This document shows positions 15,881 to 23,703 of a DNA stretch of 25,263 bases, piece by piece. Under the pieces are notes generated by a model. That model was not told where the DNA came from. It ran no database searches and was given only the letters and a program-made list of their open reading frames with translations. Position numbers and translations under genes: made by a program. This stretch comes from Chlamydiia bacterium. Its GTDB lineage: Bacteria; Chlamydiota; Chlamydiia; Chlamydiales; JAAZZY01. The stretch is taken from the NCBI GenBank assembly GCA_014239035.1, contig JAAZZY010000007.1:1-25263 (forward strand), written 5' to 3'. Position 1 is the first letter of the stretch; every line of letters starts with the position of its first letter.

Positions 15881-15909
15881 CGCGGTTTAATTTTTCTGAG
15901 GAAAAAGCG

Positions 15910-16059
15910 ATGGCAAGAGAAAATATAAAGCTCAAGAGTGAAGAAAGTAGCCAATACTACTACACCACAAAAAATAAAAAAACGAATCCTGAACGTCTTG
16001 TAATGAAAAAATTTGACAAAACGTTAAGAAAGCATGTCATTTTTAAAGAAACTAAATAA
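15910..16059 (+). CDS. rpmG: Large ribosomal subunit protein bL33
   Basis: The 49-aa product MARENIKLKSEESSQYYYTT continues with KNKKTNPERLVMKKFDKTLRK and ends HVIFKETK. It follows the bL33 pattern (basic, YYTTKNK, NPERLxxKKFDPxLRKHVxFKE). It has no cysteines, so it is the zinc-free form of bL33. GAGG lies 8 bp before the ATG, a promoter lies just upstream and a strong terminator follows, so it may form a single-gene transcript. Chlamydia trachomatis also has rpmG just before its Lol permease gene, as I recall. Confidence 0.95.
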   Translation: MARENIKLKSEESSQYYYTTKNKKTNPERLVMKKFDKTLRKHVIFKETK

Positions 16060-16079
16060 TAAAGAACTGCCTCCTTTCA

Positions 16080-16095
16080 GCGCGTTTATACGCGC
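16080..16095. other. GC-rich hairpin before the rpmG terminator
   Basis: GCGCGTTTATACGCGC has two 6-bp arms around TTAT. It lies 2 bp before the terminator stem and has no T-tract. Its role is unknown; it may be a second fold in the rpmG 3' untranslated region. Confidence 0.55.
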
Positions 16096-16097
16096 AT

Positions 16098-16132
16098 CAA
16101 ACGCCTTTTCCTAGAAAAGGCGTTTGTTTTTT
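16098..16132 (+). terminator. Rho-independent terminator after rpmG
   Basis: A perfect 12-bp stem (CAAACGCCTTTT with AAAAGGCGTTTG) with a 5-base loop CCTAG is followed by six T. The T-tract ends only 8 bp before the lolE start codon, so lolE must depend on read-through, attenuation or an overlapping start. Confidence 0.9.
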
Positions 16133-16140
16133 AAATTCAT

Positions 16141-18240
16141 ATGTTTGAGTTAGCACTAATCAAAAAATATTTACATCCCCGCTTCAAGCAGCTTTCTGTA
16201 TCCATAATATCTTTAGTTTCAGTATTGGTTATTACGCTGGTTGTCTGGCTTGTTTTAGTTTTTCTATCTGTTGTAAATGGCATGGAAAAGAACTGGACAG
16301 AGAAGCTCATTGCACTAAGCGCCCCACTGCAGATTATGCCCACTGAAAACTACTACCAATCAGACTATTATCAACTAGATTCAATTTCGCATGAAGCAAA
16401 CTATAGCTTTAAGACAATCGAGGAAAAGATGGTCACTCAGCCTTCGTATGACCCTCTTATTGACGAAGAGCCATCAAATGTCTGGGTTCCATCATCAGGC
16501 ACAGACTTAGTGCGAGAAGTATTTAATTCCATTACATCTCTCAACAGTAAGACGCTGTTCCCCGTACAGGCAAATGACTTCCAGCTCTCTATTGCCAATG
16601 CTCGCTTTAAACTTTTGCGTTCATTTAATGATTGTAATCTAGGACACGGGGCTGATTCCCAAAGCTTTTTAACGCAAATTGCCTACCTCTCTTCTTTTGA
16701 ACCCAGCAACAAGAGGCTGCAAAAGACCCTACTTAAATTATCTCCGCAGGACCTCTCTAATATATTTTCTCTTTTAGGGTCATCTGCGCAAAATATTCAA
16801 GAAGATCAACCTGACAAAGACCCTGTTTTAAGCGGATCCATTTTTAGGAAACGCTTAGATAACTTTTTCAAACACATCGATATCACTCACCTCAAAACGG
16901 GGCCGCAAGGCTACTTCTTTTCTAGGGATTTCTTAGCGCACTCTGGATCTATCAAGGCTCTTTTAGTGGATGGTAATACTTTAATTATTCCGCAGACAGT
17001 TGCAAGTTTAAATGAATTTAAACAAAGGTGCATCCAGCAAAATGTAGATGCAAAAATTGTTCAAATTAACCTGAGTAAAGATTTAGTATCCTTTAATAAA
17101 AACTCTTTTGACCTCAAGCAGTTTCACCTAAAACTTCCTGGCGAAGCTCAACTTAATGCTAAACTCATCACCTCCTCTTTAAAACGTGCTGTTGTCCCAA
17201 ACCAGGTAAAATTTCTCCTAAAGAGTGATATGCAAGGAACCCCTTTTTCCAAAGAGGTTTTCTTCAACAACCTTGAGATTGGCAAAGCCAAACCTACTCA
17301 AAGCTTTGATGAATTCCCTAAAGATCTTCCCCTGTGGGCCTACACAGTAAAGCAAGACAGAGGGCCCAACTTAATTCTACCAGAAGATTACGAAGTAGGA
17401 GATGGTGTTTTACTCCCAAAATCTTTTAGAGAAAATGGCGTCTTATGTGGAGATCGGGGCTACCTTTCCTATCAATGCCAAACGACTTCTTCAATGCAAG
17501 AAATGCGTATCCCTATTTTTGTTTCAGGTTTCTTTGACCCGGGCCTTATCCCTAACAGTGGACGAGTTATTTTAGCTCCCAAGAAAATCATTTCCACAAT
17601 TAATGCTGCTATTTCAGTAAAGGATTCTCTGATTGGAAATGGGATAAATGTTTGGTTTGATAACCCCAAGCAAGCTGATCACGTAAAGGCCTATTTAGAA
17701 AAGGAATTCCAAGAGCGCCACATTAATCCCTTTTGGGAAATCAAAACTTATAAAGAGTACGAATACTCTAAAGACTTTATCGAGCAGCTCTCATCAGACA
17801 AAGTACTCTTTACTCTCATTGCCGTTATCATCATTACAGTTGCATGCACAAACATCATCTCTATGTTGATATTGCTTGTTAGCGACAAAAAAAAGGAAAT
17901 TGGGATTTTACAAGCTATGGGCGCCTCTAGAAAAAGCATTGCACTAATATTTGGTGGATGTGGACTTGCTATTGGGCTCATCAGCAGCTTAATTGGAACA
18001 GGACTTGCCTATTTAACCTTAAAAAACCTCAACTCTATTATTAGCCTTTTAAATCGCATTCAAGGTCGACAGCTCTTTAACCCAGCCTTTTTTGGAGACT
18101 CCCTACCATCCAATTTAAATTTTGATGCCTTTTTATTCGCACTTGGAGCTACCACAATCTTGTCGATCATATCGGGTCTCATTCCAGCTATTAAAGCTAT
18201 GCGCCTAAATCCAACAGAAATTTTAAAGTCGGAACAATAG
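16141..18240 (+). CDS. lolE: LolC/LolE-type lipoprotein-releasing permease
   Basis: This is the inner-membrane subunit that, with LolD, frees lipoproteins for transport to the outer membrane. It begins MFELALIKKYLHPR like LolC/LolE and has one helix at about 18-45, a large periplasmic region (about 46-552), then three helices (about 554-580, 598-626, 661-683) of the FtsX/MacB fold. It ends PAIKAMRLNPTEILKSEQ. At 699 aa it is much longer than the 400-aa E. coli LolC/E; the extra length is in the periplasmic region. There is only one permease gene here, so LolC, LolE and LolF cannot be told apart and a homodimer is possible. The start has no Shine-Dalgarno sequence and sits just after the rpmG terminator. 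lolD follows with no gap. Confidence 0.88.
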   Translation: MFELALIKKYLHPRFKQLSVSIISLVSVLVITLVVWLVLVFLSVVNGMEKNWTEKLIALSAPLQIMPTENYYQSDYYQLDSISHEANYSFKTIEEKMVTQPSYDPLIDEEPSNVWVPSSGTDLVREVFNSITSLNSKTLFPVQANDFQLSIANARFKLLRSFNDCNLGHGADSQSFLTQIAYLSSFEPSNKRLQKTLLKLSPQDLSNIFSLLGSSAQNIQEDQPDKDPVLSGSIFRKRLDNFFKHIDITHLKTGPQGYFFSRDFLAHSGSIKALLVDGNTLIIPQTVASLNEFKQRCIQQNVDAKIVQINLSKDLVSFNKNSFDLKQFHLKLPGEAQLNAKLITSSLKRAVVPNQVKFLLKSDMQGTPFSKEVFFNNLEIGKAKPTQSFDEFPKDLPLWAYTVKQDRGPNLILPEDYEVGDGVLLPKSFRENGVLCGDRGYLSYQCQTTSSMQEMRIPIFVSGFFDPGLIPNSGRVILAPKKIISTINAAISVKDSLIGNGINVWFDNPKQADHVKAYLEKEFQERHINPFWEIKTYKEYEYSKDFIEQLSSDKVLFTLIAVIIITVACTNIISMLILLVSDKKKEIGILQAMGASRKSIALIFGGCGLAIGLISSLIGTGLAYLTLKNLNSIISLLNRIQGRQLFNPAFFGDSLPSNLNFDAFLFALGATTILSIISGLIPAIKAMRLNPTEILKSEQ

Positions 18241-18930
18241 ATGGTTATGCTCAAAGCTGAAAATCTCTCTAAAACTTTCCACACACCCATTAAGGTGGAT
18301 ATTTTAAAAAATATATCTCTTAAGGTCGGCGAGCAAGAATCTATTGCCATTATGGGCACCTCAGGTGCAGGAAAAAGCACGCTCCTTCATATACTAGGAA
18401 CCTTAGAAAAACCAGATAGCGGATCTCTCACTTTTTTAAATCGTCCAAAAACAGATATAGCACAACTTAGAAATGAAGAGATTGGCTTTGTCTTTCAATC
18501 TTTTTTCTTAATTGATCACCTAAGTGTGCTGCAAAATGTTTTAATGCCTGCTCGCATCGCAAGAAAACCTCTCGGCAAAAACTCGGATGCTTTTTTAAGA
18601 GCTCAAGAGCTGCTAAAGAAGGTTGGACTATATGAGCGCCGCCATCAACTCACCAGAACGCTCTCAGGCGGGGAAAAGCAGCGTGCGTGCATTGCAAGAG
18701 CTCTCTGCAATAACCCTTCTATTGTCTTTGCAGATGAACCTACAGGAAACCTGGACCAAGAAACTTCAAAAGTAGTTCAAGATCTACTTTTAGAGACCAT
18801 CAAAAGTGAAAAGAAATCCCTTATTGTTGTAACGCATGATGAGAGGTTTGCCTCTTGCTGTGATAAAGTTTATCACCTCAAAGGTGGGCAGCTGCATCAA
18901 GATCAAGACGCCTTTTTCTTCTTAGATTAA
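18241..18930 (+). CDS. lolD: Lipoprotein-releasing ABC transporter ATPase LolD
   Basis: LolD is the cytoplasmic ATPase that drives lipoprotein release by the LolC/E-type permease. The 229-aa protein has Walker A GTSGAGKST (about 39-47), the Q-loop in VFQSFFLIDHLSVLQNV, the signature LSGGEKQRACIARAL near 140-154, Walker B IVFADEPTGNLD, and the switch His in VVTHDERFA. The ATG starts immediately after the lolE stop. An ATG two codons later (18247) is equally possible. It has no visible Shine-Dalgarno sequence, so it is probably coupled to lolE. MacB and FtsE are close relatives, and LolD is preferred because of the neighbour. Confidence 0.93.
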   Translation: MVMLKAENLSKTFHTPIKVDILKNISLKVGEQESIAIMGTSGAGKSTLLHILGTLEKPDSGSLTFLNRPKTDIAQLRNEEIGFVFQSFFLIDHLSVLQNVLMPARIARKPLGKNSDAFLRAQELLKKVGLYERRHQLTRTLSGGEKQRACIARALCNNPSIVFADEPTGNLDQETSKVVQDLLLETIKSEKKSLIVVTHDERFASCCDKVYHLKGGQLHQDQDAFFFLD

Positions 18931-19010
18931 TTTTTCAATCTCATCATATTGATTCTATTTAGTTTAAAGTATTCACCCTCCCCTATTTCTTAGTTTACTC
19001 TCTATAAAAC

Positions 19011-19064
19011 TTTACGAAATATATACTATGTACTATATTTCAACTATACAATGTATATACATTG
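19011..19064 (+). promoter_or_regulatory. Predicted promoter and palindromic operator of the AbrB-fusion gene
   Basis: TTTACG (19011-19016) and TATATT (19034-19039) are 17 bp apart. CAATGTATATACATTG (19049-19064) is a perfect 16-bp palindrome that begins 9 bp past the -10 box and ends 37 bp before the ATG, so it would cover the transcription start. AbrB/MazE proteins often bind palindromes in their own promoters, so autoregulation is a reasonable inference. Confidence 0.45.
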
Positions 19065-19101
19065 AAAAATAAAACTCTAAAATCATTACTTCGGAGAAAA
19101 A

Positions 19102-19719
19102 ATGTTGAAGAAACTTATTAAATACGGTAATAGCAACGCTTTAGTTCTAGATCGCACCCTCCTAGCTCTTTTAGATATTGAAGAAGGCTCAGTATTAAAA
19201 CTAAGAGTAGAAGGTGATCAACTCATTATCAAAGCAGCTAAAGAAGCAAAACCAACAGATTCATTAATGTTAGAAGTTGAAAATATTCATACTAGAAATG
19301 GAGAGGTTAATTCCTTAAACAAACCTATTATTGAAATGAATGAAGAAAGAATACGTTCATACTGCAAAAATGCAGAAAAGGATCCTCAAACTATGAAGGA
19401 GCTCAAAGATTGGCTACCTGGAAGCAAGAATGCTAAAAAGCTTGAAGAAGCTTATGGAAAAATACTCCCAAAATATCAAGAAGAAATCAAGGCATTAGGT
19501 TCTGAAAAATTTCTTAAAGATATTGAAAAGCTCACCAAAAATTATAAGGGAGACACAAGTTCTGAGGCATACTTTAATGAATTTTTAAAGCTGCGTCTAA
19601 AAGCTGCGCCTAAACTTGCTAAAATGGATAAAGAAATGAAGGATGCGACGGAAGCTTTAGGCTGTTCAGTTGGTATACCTGGTCTGTTTAAAGCTCCAGA
19701 TGAGTGCTCGTCTAAATAA
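19102..19719 (+). CDS. AbrB/MazE-domain protein with unknown helical C-terminus
   Basis: Residues 1-48 form a swapped-hairpin AbrB/MazE domain: LKKLIKYGNSNALVLDRTLL and then LDIEEGSVLKLRVEGDQLIIKAA, the pattern of antitoxins such as MazE. The remaining 155 residues are charged and mainly helical (for example KKLEEAYGKILPKYQEEIKAL) and match nothing I know. MazE antitoxins are about 80 aa, so the 205-aa size is unusual. The GGAG Shine-Dalgarno sequence is 5 bp before the ATG at 19102. No toxin of the MazF, VapC or HicA type lies beside it. It may be a stand-alone transcription regulator or an antitoxin with a fused partner. The DNA-binding domain is fairly sure and the rest is open. Confidence 0.7.
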   Translation: MLKKLIKYGNSNALVLDRTLLALLDIEEGSVLKLRVEGDQLIIKAAKEAKPTDSLMLEVENIHTRNGEVNSLNKPIIEMNEERIRSYCKNAEKDPQTMKELKDWLPGSKNAKKLEEAYGKILPKYQEEIKALGSEKFLKDIEKLTKNYKGDTSSEAYFNEFLKLRLKAAPKLAKMDKEMKDATEALGCSVGIPGLFKAPDECSSK

Positions 19720-19739
19720 CAAACAGGTTTTGGAGCTAC

Positions 19740-20306
19740 TTATACCCTTATAGTTCCCAGTTTACTCATCCGAATAAACATATTGTTGATCTCCTGGCTC
19801 TTAACTATTTTGACTGTTTTTTCAAGATAGTTAAAGTAGTTTGAGCCTTCTTTGAAGATCATCTCACTACCATCAAAAGGCTTTACACTTTTACTAGAGC
19901 ACATTTTTTGGTAGAGTTTAAAATATTTATTCTCTGTATATAAAAATGTGGGCAACCTACATCTTTTTCTCATAACATTTTGAAGTTGATCACAATAAAT
20001 CCCTTCTTTGAACCACTTATCCTCATGATCTAAAATGCGGCTTTGTATCTCATAATGGGACTCTGCGTCACTCTTTAGGTTCAATTTTAAAATTTGAGCA
20101 AACTCTTTAAAAGGTCTGCAGATTCTCCCAACGATATCTAGACGTGATAACTTTGAAAGAGCCTCTAAAGAAACAGACTCCATTTTTTCTAACACTGATT
20201 TTACCGCGGGATCACAAGCAACTAAAGTCGAAAGGTCTTTTTTTGATAAATGATAATGAGTTTCTTCAACAAGAGTCATACAAACTGGAAAAATACTCGA
20301 GGCCAT
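19740..20306 (-). CDS. Hypothetical protein, 188 aa, not firmly recognised
   Basis: I do not recognise the family. The predicted fold is mainly helical, with no clear signal peptide or membrane helix. Residues 20-40, LSKKDLSTLVACDPAVKSVL, look weakly like an F-box, but the leading Leu-Pro of that motif is absent, so I do not claim it. The basic C-terminal half carries RKRCRLPTFLY and KYFKLYQKM. The ATG at 20306 is preferred because GGAG lies 6 bp upstream; a TTG four codons earlier (20318) overlaps that site. It converges on the AbrB-fusion gene with 20 bp between them. A perfect TATAAT lies upstream at 20350-20355. Confidence 0.6.
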   Translation of the reverse strand: MASSIFPVCMTLVEETHYHLSKKDLSTLVACDPAVKSVLEKMESVSLEALSKLSRLDIVGRICRPFKEFAQILKLNLKSDAESHYEIQSRILDHEDKWFKEGIYCDQLQNVMRKRCRLPTFLYTENKYFKLYQKMCSSKSVKPFDGSEMIFKEGSNYFNYLEKTVKIVKSQEINNMFIRMSKLGTIRV

Positions 20307-20349
20307 TAAGTTCTCCAAATTTATAGTTTAAAGTTTATGTATGCCAACG

Positions 20350-20378
20350 ATTATAGCAAAAACGATGTTAAGTAATAA
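20350..20378 (-). promoter_or_regulatory. Predicted promoter of the 188-aa hypothetical gene
   Basis: On the minus strand a perfect TATAAT (20355-20350) lies 43 bp before the ATG at 20306. The -35 position 17 bp upstream reads TTATTA, a weak match. The 20307-20437 spacer holds nothing else that I can support. Confidence 0.4.
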
Positions 20379-20437
20379 TAAATACCAGTGCCGAATTTCA
20401 GAATTACTCATTGGTAAATTAAACTTTTATATATTAA

Positions 20438-21841
20438 TTATTCGACAGTAGAGAGAGCACCTTCAAGACCAAGCGGTTCAAAAACAAGTTCTAGTTCATT
20501 GCGGGGTAAATAAGGCATCTTGGGAACAAGATTAATATATTCTTTGAAATTCTGTCTTAAGCGCTCACCGGCTATTTTTTGAAGCTTTGATGTTGTGACC
20601 TCTTTGAGATCTTCAAGCCCTGAGATCACAGATGAGAAAGAGCGTTTAATATCATCGTAGGCAGCTCCATCGAGGTCTTGAGATGTTAAGCAGTGGGTTT
20701 TATAGAACAAGTCACTCGGGTGGCCTTTAGCCGCGTATAGAGCTCCTATAACAAAAGAGAGACGCCAAAATCGTCTTTGGTAATCTTCACCATAGAATTG
20801 GTAAATCTTTTCCTTCGGAATTTTTTTCTTATAGATCTCTTTGATACAAGCAGCGCATGTTACAGAACTAAGCATTGCTGATGTCATGCCAGTTGAGAGT
20901 AGTGGATCAATAAAAACCGCAGCATCCCCTACTATGAAATAGCCATCACCTGCCCACTTCTCTGTAACATAACTCCAGTCTGCTGTCATGCCAATAGGTG
21001 AGACTAAATGAGCTGGCTCTAAAAGCTCTTTAGCAACTTCAGAGTTAAGTATGGCCTCTGAATAAATGTCAGACCTCTTCATCTCCTTTTTTTTACTATC
21101 ATAGTGCTTTTGTGAGAGGACAACACCAACGCTTAGCGTTTTATTATGAAGAGGAATTGCCCAGATCCAGCCGTTGGGAATAGAGCTAATGACAATGGGG
21201 TTTTCAATCTCAGATGAATAGCCATCTACATCTTCAAACCCTTTTAGAGAATTTGCTTCTTTGGCTTTAAGCCAGTACCCCCAGAGGGCAACATTTTGAA
21301 AGGCTTTTAAAGGCTTTTGACACTTAAAGTACTTCCTTGAAAGTAGCGCGGCTCGACCAGATGCATCCACTAGATGCTCACAAAGATACTCTTTTTCTTT
21401 ATTTTCGTTTTCAACTCGAACGCCAATAGGTCTCTTGCCTTCAAAAAGAATCTCTTTGACTTTATGCTCTTCAAAGACCTCTACTCCACACGCGCGTGCT
21501 TTCTCTAAAAGAAGGTGGTCAAATTCTGAGCGCTCGACATGGTAGGTGTAGTCTCCAGAAACTCCCCAATTAATGAGCCACTTTTTGTTCCAGTCAAAAA
21601 AAACTCCACCTTTTCTTTTTACACCTTTAGCGATGAGTTCTTCTTCTACACCAAGAAGCTGCAAAATAAATGGAAGAGACAAAATTCCCGACTCTCCAAT
21701 GTGATATCGAGGATGCTTATCTCTGTCAAAAAGTTTTACTTTTATACCCGCTTTTGCAAGTAATATGGCAGCGGAAGATCCTGCCGGCCCCCCGCCTATG
21801 ACTATAACTTGAGCGTCCTTATTCTGCTCCATTCTCCTCAT
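20438..21841 (-). CDS. FAD-dependent oxidoreductase with halogenase-type motifs
   Basis: The 467-aa product is a flavoprotein of the PHBH/halogenase group. It has the FAD motif VIVIGGGPAGSSAAILL (12-28), the HPRYHIGES segment (43-51) typical of halogenases and geranylgeranyl-reductase-like enzymes, W-x-W-x-I-P as WIWAIP (225-230), GDAAVFIDPLLSTG with F310-x2-P-x2-S-x-G318, and a Lys (K77) in VKRKGGVFF where pyrrole/phenol halogenases have their catalytic Lys. These are the motifs used to mark flavin-dependent halogenases. The substrate is unknown, and a reductase or monooxygenase is possible. The start is uncertain: ATG at 21841 or 21832 (AGGAG ends only 1 bp before the latter). The gene overlaps the SDR 3' end, suggesting a joint transcript. 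Confidence 0.82.
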   Translation of the reverse strand: MRRMEQNKDAQVIVIGGGPAGSSAAILLAKAGIKVKLFDRDKHPRYHIGESGILSLPFILQLLGVEEELIAKGVKRKGGVFFDWNKKWLINWGVSGDYTYHVERSEFDHLLLEKARACGVEVFEEHKVKEILFEGKRPIGVRVENENKEKEYLCEHLVDASGRAALLSRKYFKCQKPLKAFQNVALWGYWLKAKEANSLKGFEDVDGYSSEIENPIVISSIPNGWIWAIPLHNKTLSVGVVLSQKHYDSKKKEMKRSDIYSEAILNSEVAKELLEPAHLVSPIGMTADWSYVTEKWAGDGYFIVGDAAVFIDPLLSTGMTSAMLSSVTCAACIKEIYKKKIPKEKIYQFYGEDYQRRFWRLSFVIGALYAAKGHPSDLFYKTHCLTSQDLDGAAYDDIKRSFSSVISGLEDLKEVTTSKLQKIAGERLRQNFKEYINLVPKMPYLPRNELELVFEPLGLEGALSTVE

Positions 21842-22718
21842 GCCCAAAAAGTTCTTTAGTTAAACTTTGCTTAACATCCAAGGTTGAGCACCCCGTAATG
21901 TCGACTAAATTATTCTGAGCGCGTTGAACGCCACTTAAATTAGTTTGGTAGCGAAGCTTTGGTGATTCTTGAAAAATTACTTTTTCAACAAGCTCTGCCA
22001 CTTCCTGAGGCTTCTGGGCTGTTTTCTGCCTAGATGCTAATAAGACTACTAGGTTTTTTTGAAATTTCTCATAGGGATTGTTTTCAGGAACGCGAGAACC
22101 CCGAGTCATTGCTTGATTAATTTCTGTTTTTACTGGACCTGGCTCTATTAGTGATATGTGTACACCAAATTGATTTAAATACCCGGCCATTGCAGAGGAT
22201 AGGCCTTCTAGGGCACACTTAGATGCTGCGTACATATCAAGGCCTACAAAAGGATCGAAACCTGATGTTGAGCTAATATTAACAATATGCCCACTATTTT
22301 GTGCTCTCATTTGAGGCAGCACTGCTTGCATCATTGAAAAAGTTCCAAAGAAGTTCGTGTCAAACTGAGCTTTAGCTTGTTCTAAGTCTGTAAGTTCACA
22401 TGGACCTAGGAGAAGATACCCTGCATTATTTACCACAACATCAATTCGCCCCTGCTCAGAAATAACTTCAGAAACAACACTCTCTATTTGATCCACTTTA
22501 GTTACATCAAGTTTTTTGATTTTGATCGACTTATTTTCAAAACCATCAAAGGTCTCTGGGCTGCGCATGGTTCCATAAACAACTTCTCCATGGGATGCAA
22601 GCTCCTCACAAATTGCTTTTCCTATTCCTTTAGACGAACCTGTTACAAGCACTACTTTAGAATCTGAAAAAACTTTTAGGGGTAGTAACAATAAAAAAGC
22701 GACTAATAAAACTCTCAT
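21819..22718 (-). CDS. Short-chain dehydrogenase with N-terminal signal or anchor
   Basis: This is a classical SDR of 299 aa: TGSSKGIG (26-33) for NAD(P), NNAG near 100, Ser in VNISSTSG, and Y163-x3-K167 in YAASKCALEG. SLIEPGPVKTEI near 185 resembles the retinol/17-beta-hydroxysteroid dehydrogenase branch. Residues 1-18 (MRVLLVAFLLLLPLKVFS) form a hydrophobic segment just before the first beta strand, an unusual feature suggesting membrane anchoring or export. The frame is open to 22799, but AAGGAG (22730-22725) is 6 bp before the ATG at 22718, so I start there, 19 bp after holB. The 3' end overlaps the flavoprotein gene by 23 bp, so both may act on one substrate; this is inference. Confidence 0.9.
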   Translation of the reverse strand: MRVLLVAFLLLLPLKVFSDSKVVLVTGSSKGIGKAICEELASHGEVVYGTMRSPETFDGFENKSIKIKKLDVTKVDQIESVVSEVISEQGRIDVVVNNAGYLLLGPCELTDLEQAKAQFDTNFFGTFSMMQAVLPQMRAQNSGHIVNISSTSGFDPFVGLDMYAASKCALEGLSSAMAGYLNQFGVHISLIEPGPVKTEINQAMTRGSRVPENNPYEKFQKNLVVLLASRQKTAQKPQEVAELVEKVIFQESPKLRYQTNLSGVQRAQNNLVDITGCSTLDVKQSLTKELFGHEENGAE

Positions 22719-22724
22719 ATGCAT

Positions 22725-22730
22725 CTCCTT
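22725..22730 (-). promoter_or_regulatory. Ribosome binding site that fixes the SDR start
   Basis: AAGGAG on the minus strand lies 6 bp before the ATG at 22718. It abuts the alternative ATG at 22724 with no spacing, so 22718 is the better start. Confidence 0.75.
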
Positions 22731-22737
22731 GACCATC

Positions 22738-23583
22738 TTATGAGGCAAAACATAATAATAAATACTCCAAACATGTAGAGAGCCTTGTTGAACGCTCAAG
22801 GGCTGTTTGAGTCCGGTCCATAATTTTTGAAAGCTCTTTTAAACTCATTATCTTTGAATCGCTTTGAAGTATTTTTTCTTGATACCACTTTTGAACACGG
22901 ATTAAAAGCGCAAAAGCTTCCTTGTCCATAAAAGCACTTTGAGAAGGATTCTCTTTTTTTTGTAATGCAATCTCTTCATCAAGTTTTTTTTGTATATCTT
23001 CACAGGAAACATAAACATCATTATAGGTGAATTTTGGCCACTTACCTAAGAGGCTATCCAAAGCCTTGCAATAACTTTTTTCATCATAAGAAGATGGGGA
23101 CTCTTGAAAATAAATTTTATGCATTCTTGAAATAATGGTTGGAAGCATGGCATCAATGCTCTCTACCATTAAAATAAATATAGAATCTTTAGATGGCTCT
23201 TCTAAAGTTTTAAGGAGAGCGTTTGCTGCAGCATCCTGCATCCTATGGGCATGCTTTAAAACAAAAAACTGCTTAGGGGCTTCTCTCGGATAAAGATTAC
23301 TTTGAGTGCAGATTTGTTTGATTTGCTCAATGGAAAACTGATGTGTTTTAGAGCCTGGCAAAAACACATGAAAGTCTAGATGAGCTTCATGATCCATTTT
23401 AGAGATGTGGTTCTCTTTAGGATCAAAGCGCATGAAAACTTCTTTAGTAAAACTGCGCGCACTTTGCATCATTTCCGAGATGTCATCTCCAATAAAAATA
23501 AGTGCATGCGGAATTTTTTCTAAATCTATAAAACTTTTGAGTATCATCTCAGGATCAGAGCTCATAATTTGGATAACCAACAT
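22738..23583 (-). CDS. holB: DNA polymerase III delta' subunit
   Basis: HolB is the delta' part of the clamp loader in replication. The 281-aa product shows the AAA+ fold: IPHALIFIGDD near 22-32, where the P-loop is degenerate and lacks GKT as is normal for delta', QIKQICTQSNLYP, QFFVLKHAHRMQDAAANALL (115-134) followed by KTLEEPSKDSIFIL, and LPTIISRMHKIYF, the arginine-finger region. It lacks the zinc-binding cysteines of the DnaX type. The ATG at 23583 has no Shine-Dalgarno sequence; Met7 (23565) is an alternative. In Chlamydia holB sits near tmk and gyrase genes, as I recall; here the SDR gene follows instead. Confidence 0.9.
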   Translation of the reverse strand: MLVIQIMSSDPEMILKSFIDLEKIPHALIFIGDDISEMMQSARSFTKEVFMRFDPKENHISKMDHEAHLDFHVFLPGSKTHQFSIEQIKQICTQSNLYPREAPKQFFVLKHAHRMQDAAANALLKTLEEPSKDSIFILMVESIDAMLPTIISRMHKIYFQESPSSYDEKSYCKALDSLLGKWPKFTYNDVYVSCEDIQKKLDEEIALQKKENPSQSAFMDKEAFALLIRVQKWYQEKILQSDSKIMSLKELSKIMDRTQTALERSTRLSTCLEYLLLCFAS

Positions 23584-23703
23584 TTAACTATTACATGAGA
23601 ACATACTCTGATTACATTTTTTGTGCAAAAAAAAGCATGTGACTTTTCATTTAATCAAAATATTGATAAATAAAAATAAACATAAGTATTGGAGATTCGT
23701 TAA

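Noticed and set aside
19102..20306. Classical MazEF-type toxin-antitoxin pair
   Set aside because: The 188-aa neighbour is convergent, not cotranscribed, and shows no MazF, PIN or RelE features.
22719..22799. Longer SDR start at 22799
   Set aside because: It would overlap holB by 62 bp and add a non-conserved leader; AAGGAG is placed correctly for 22718.
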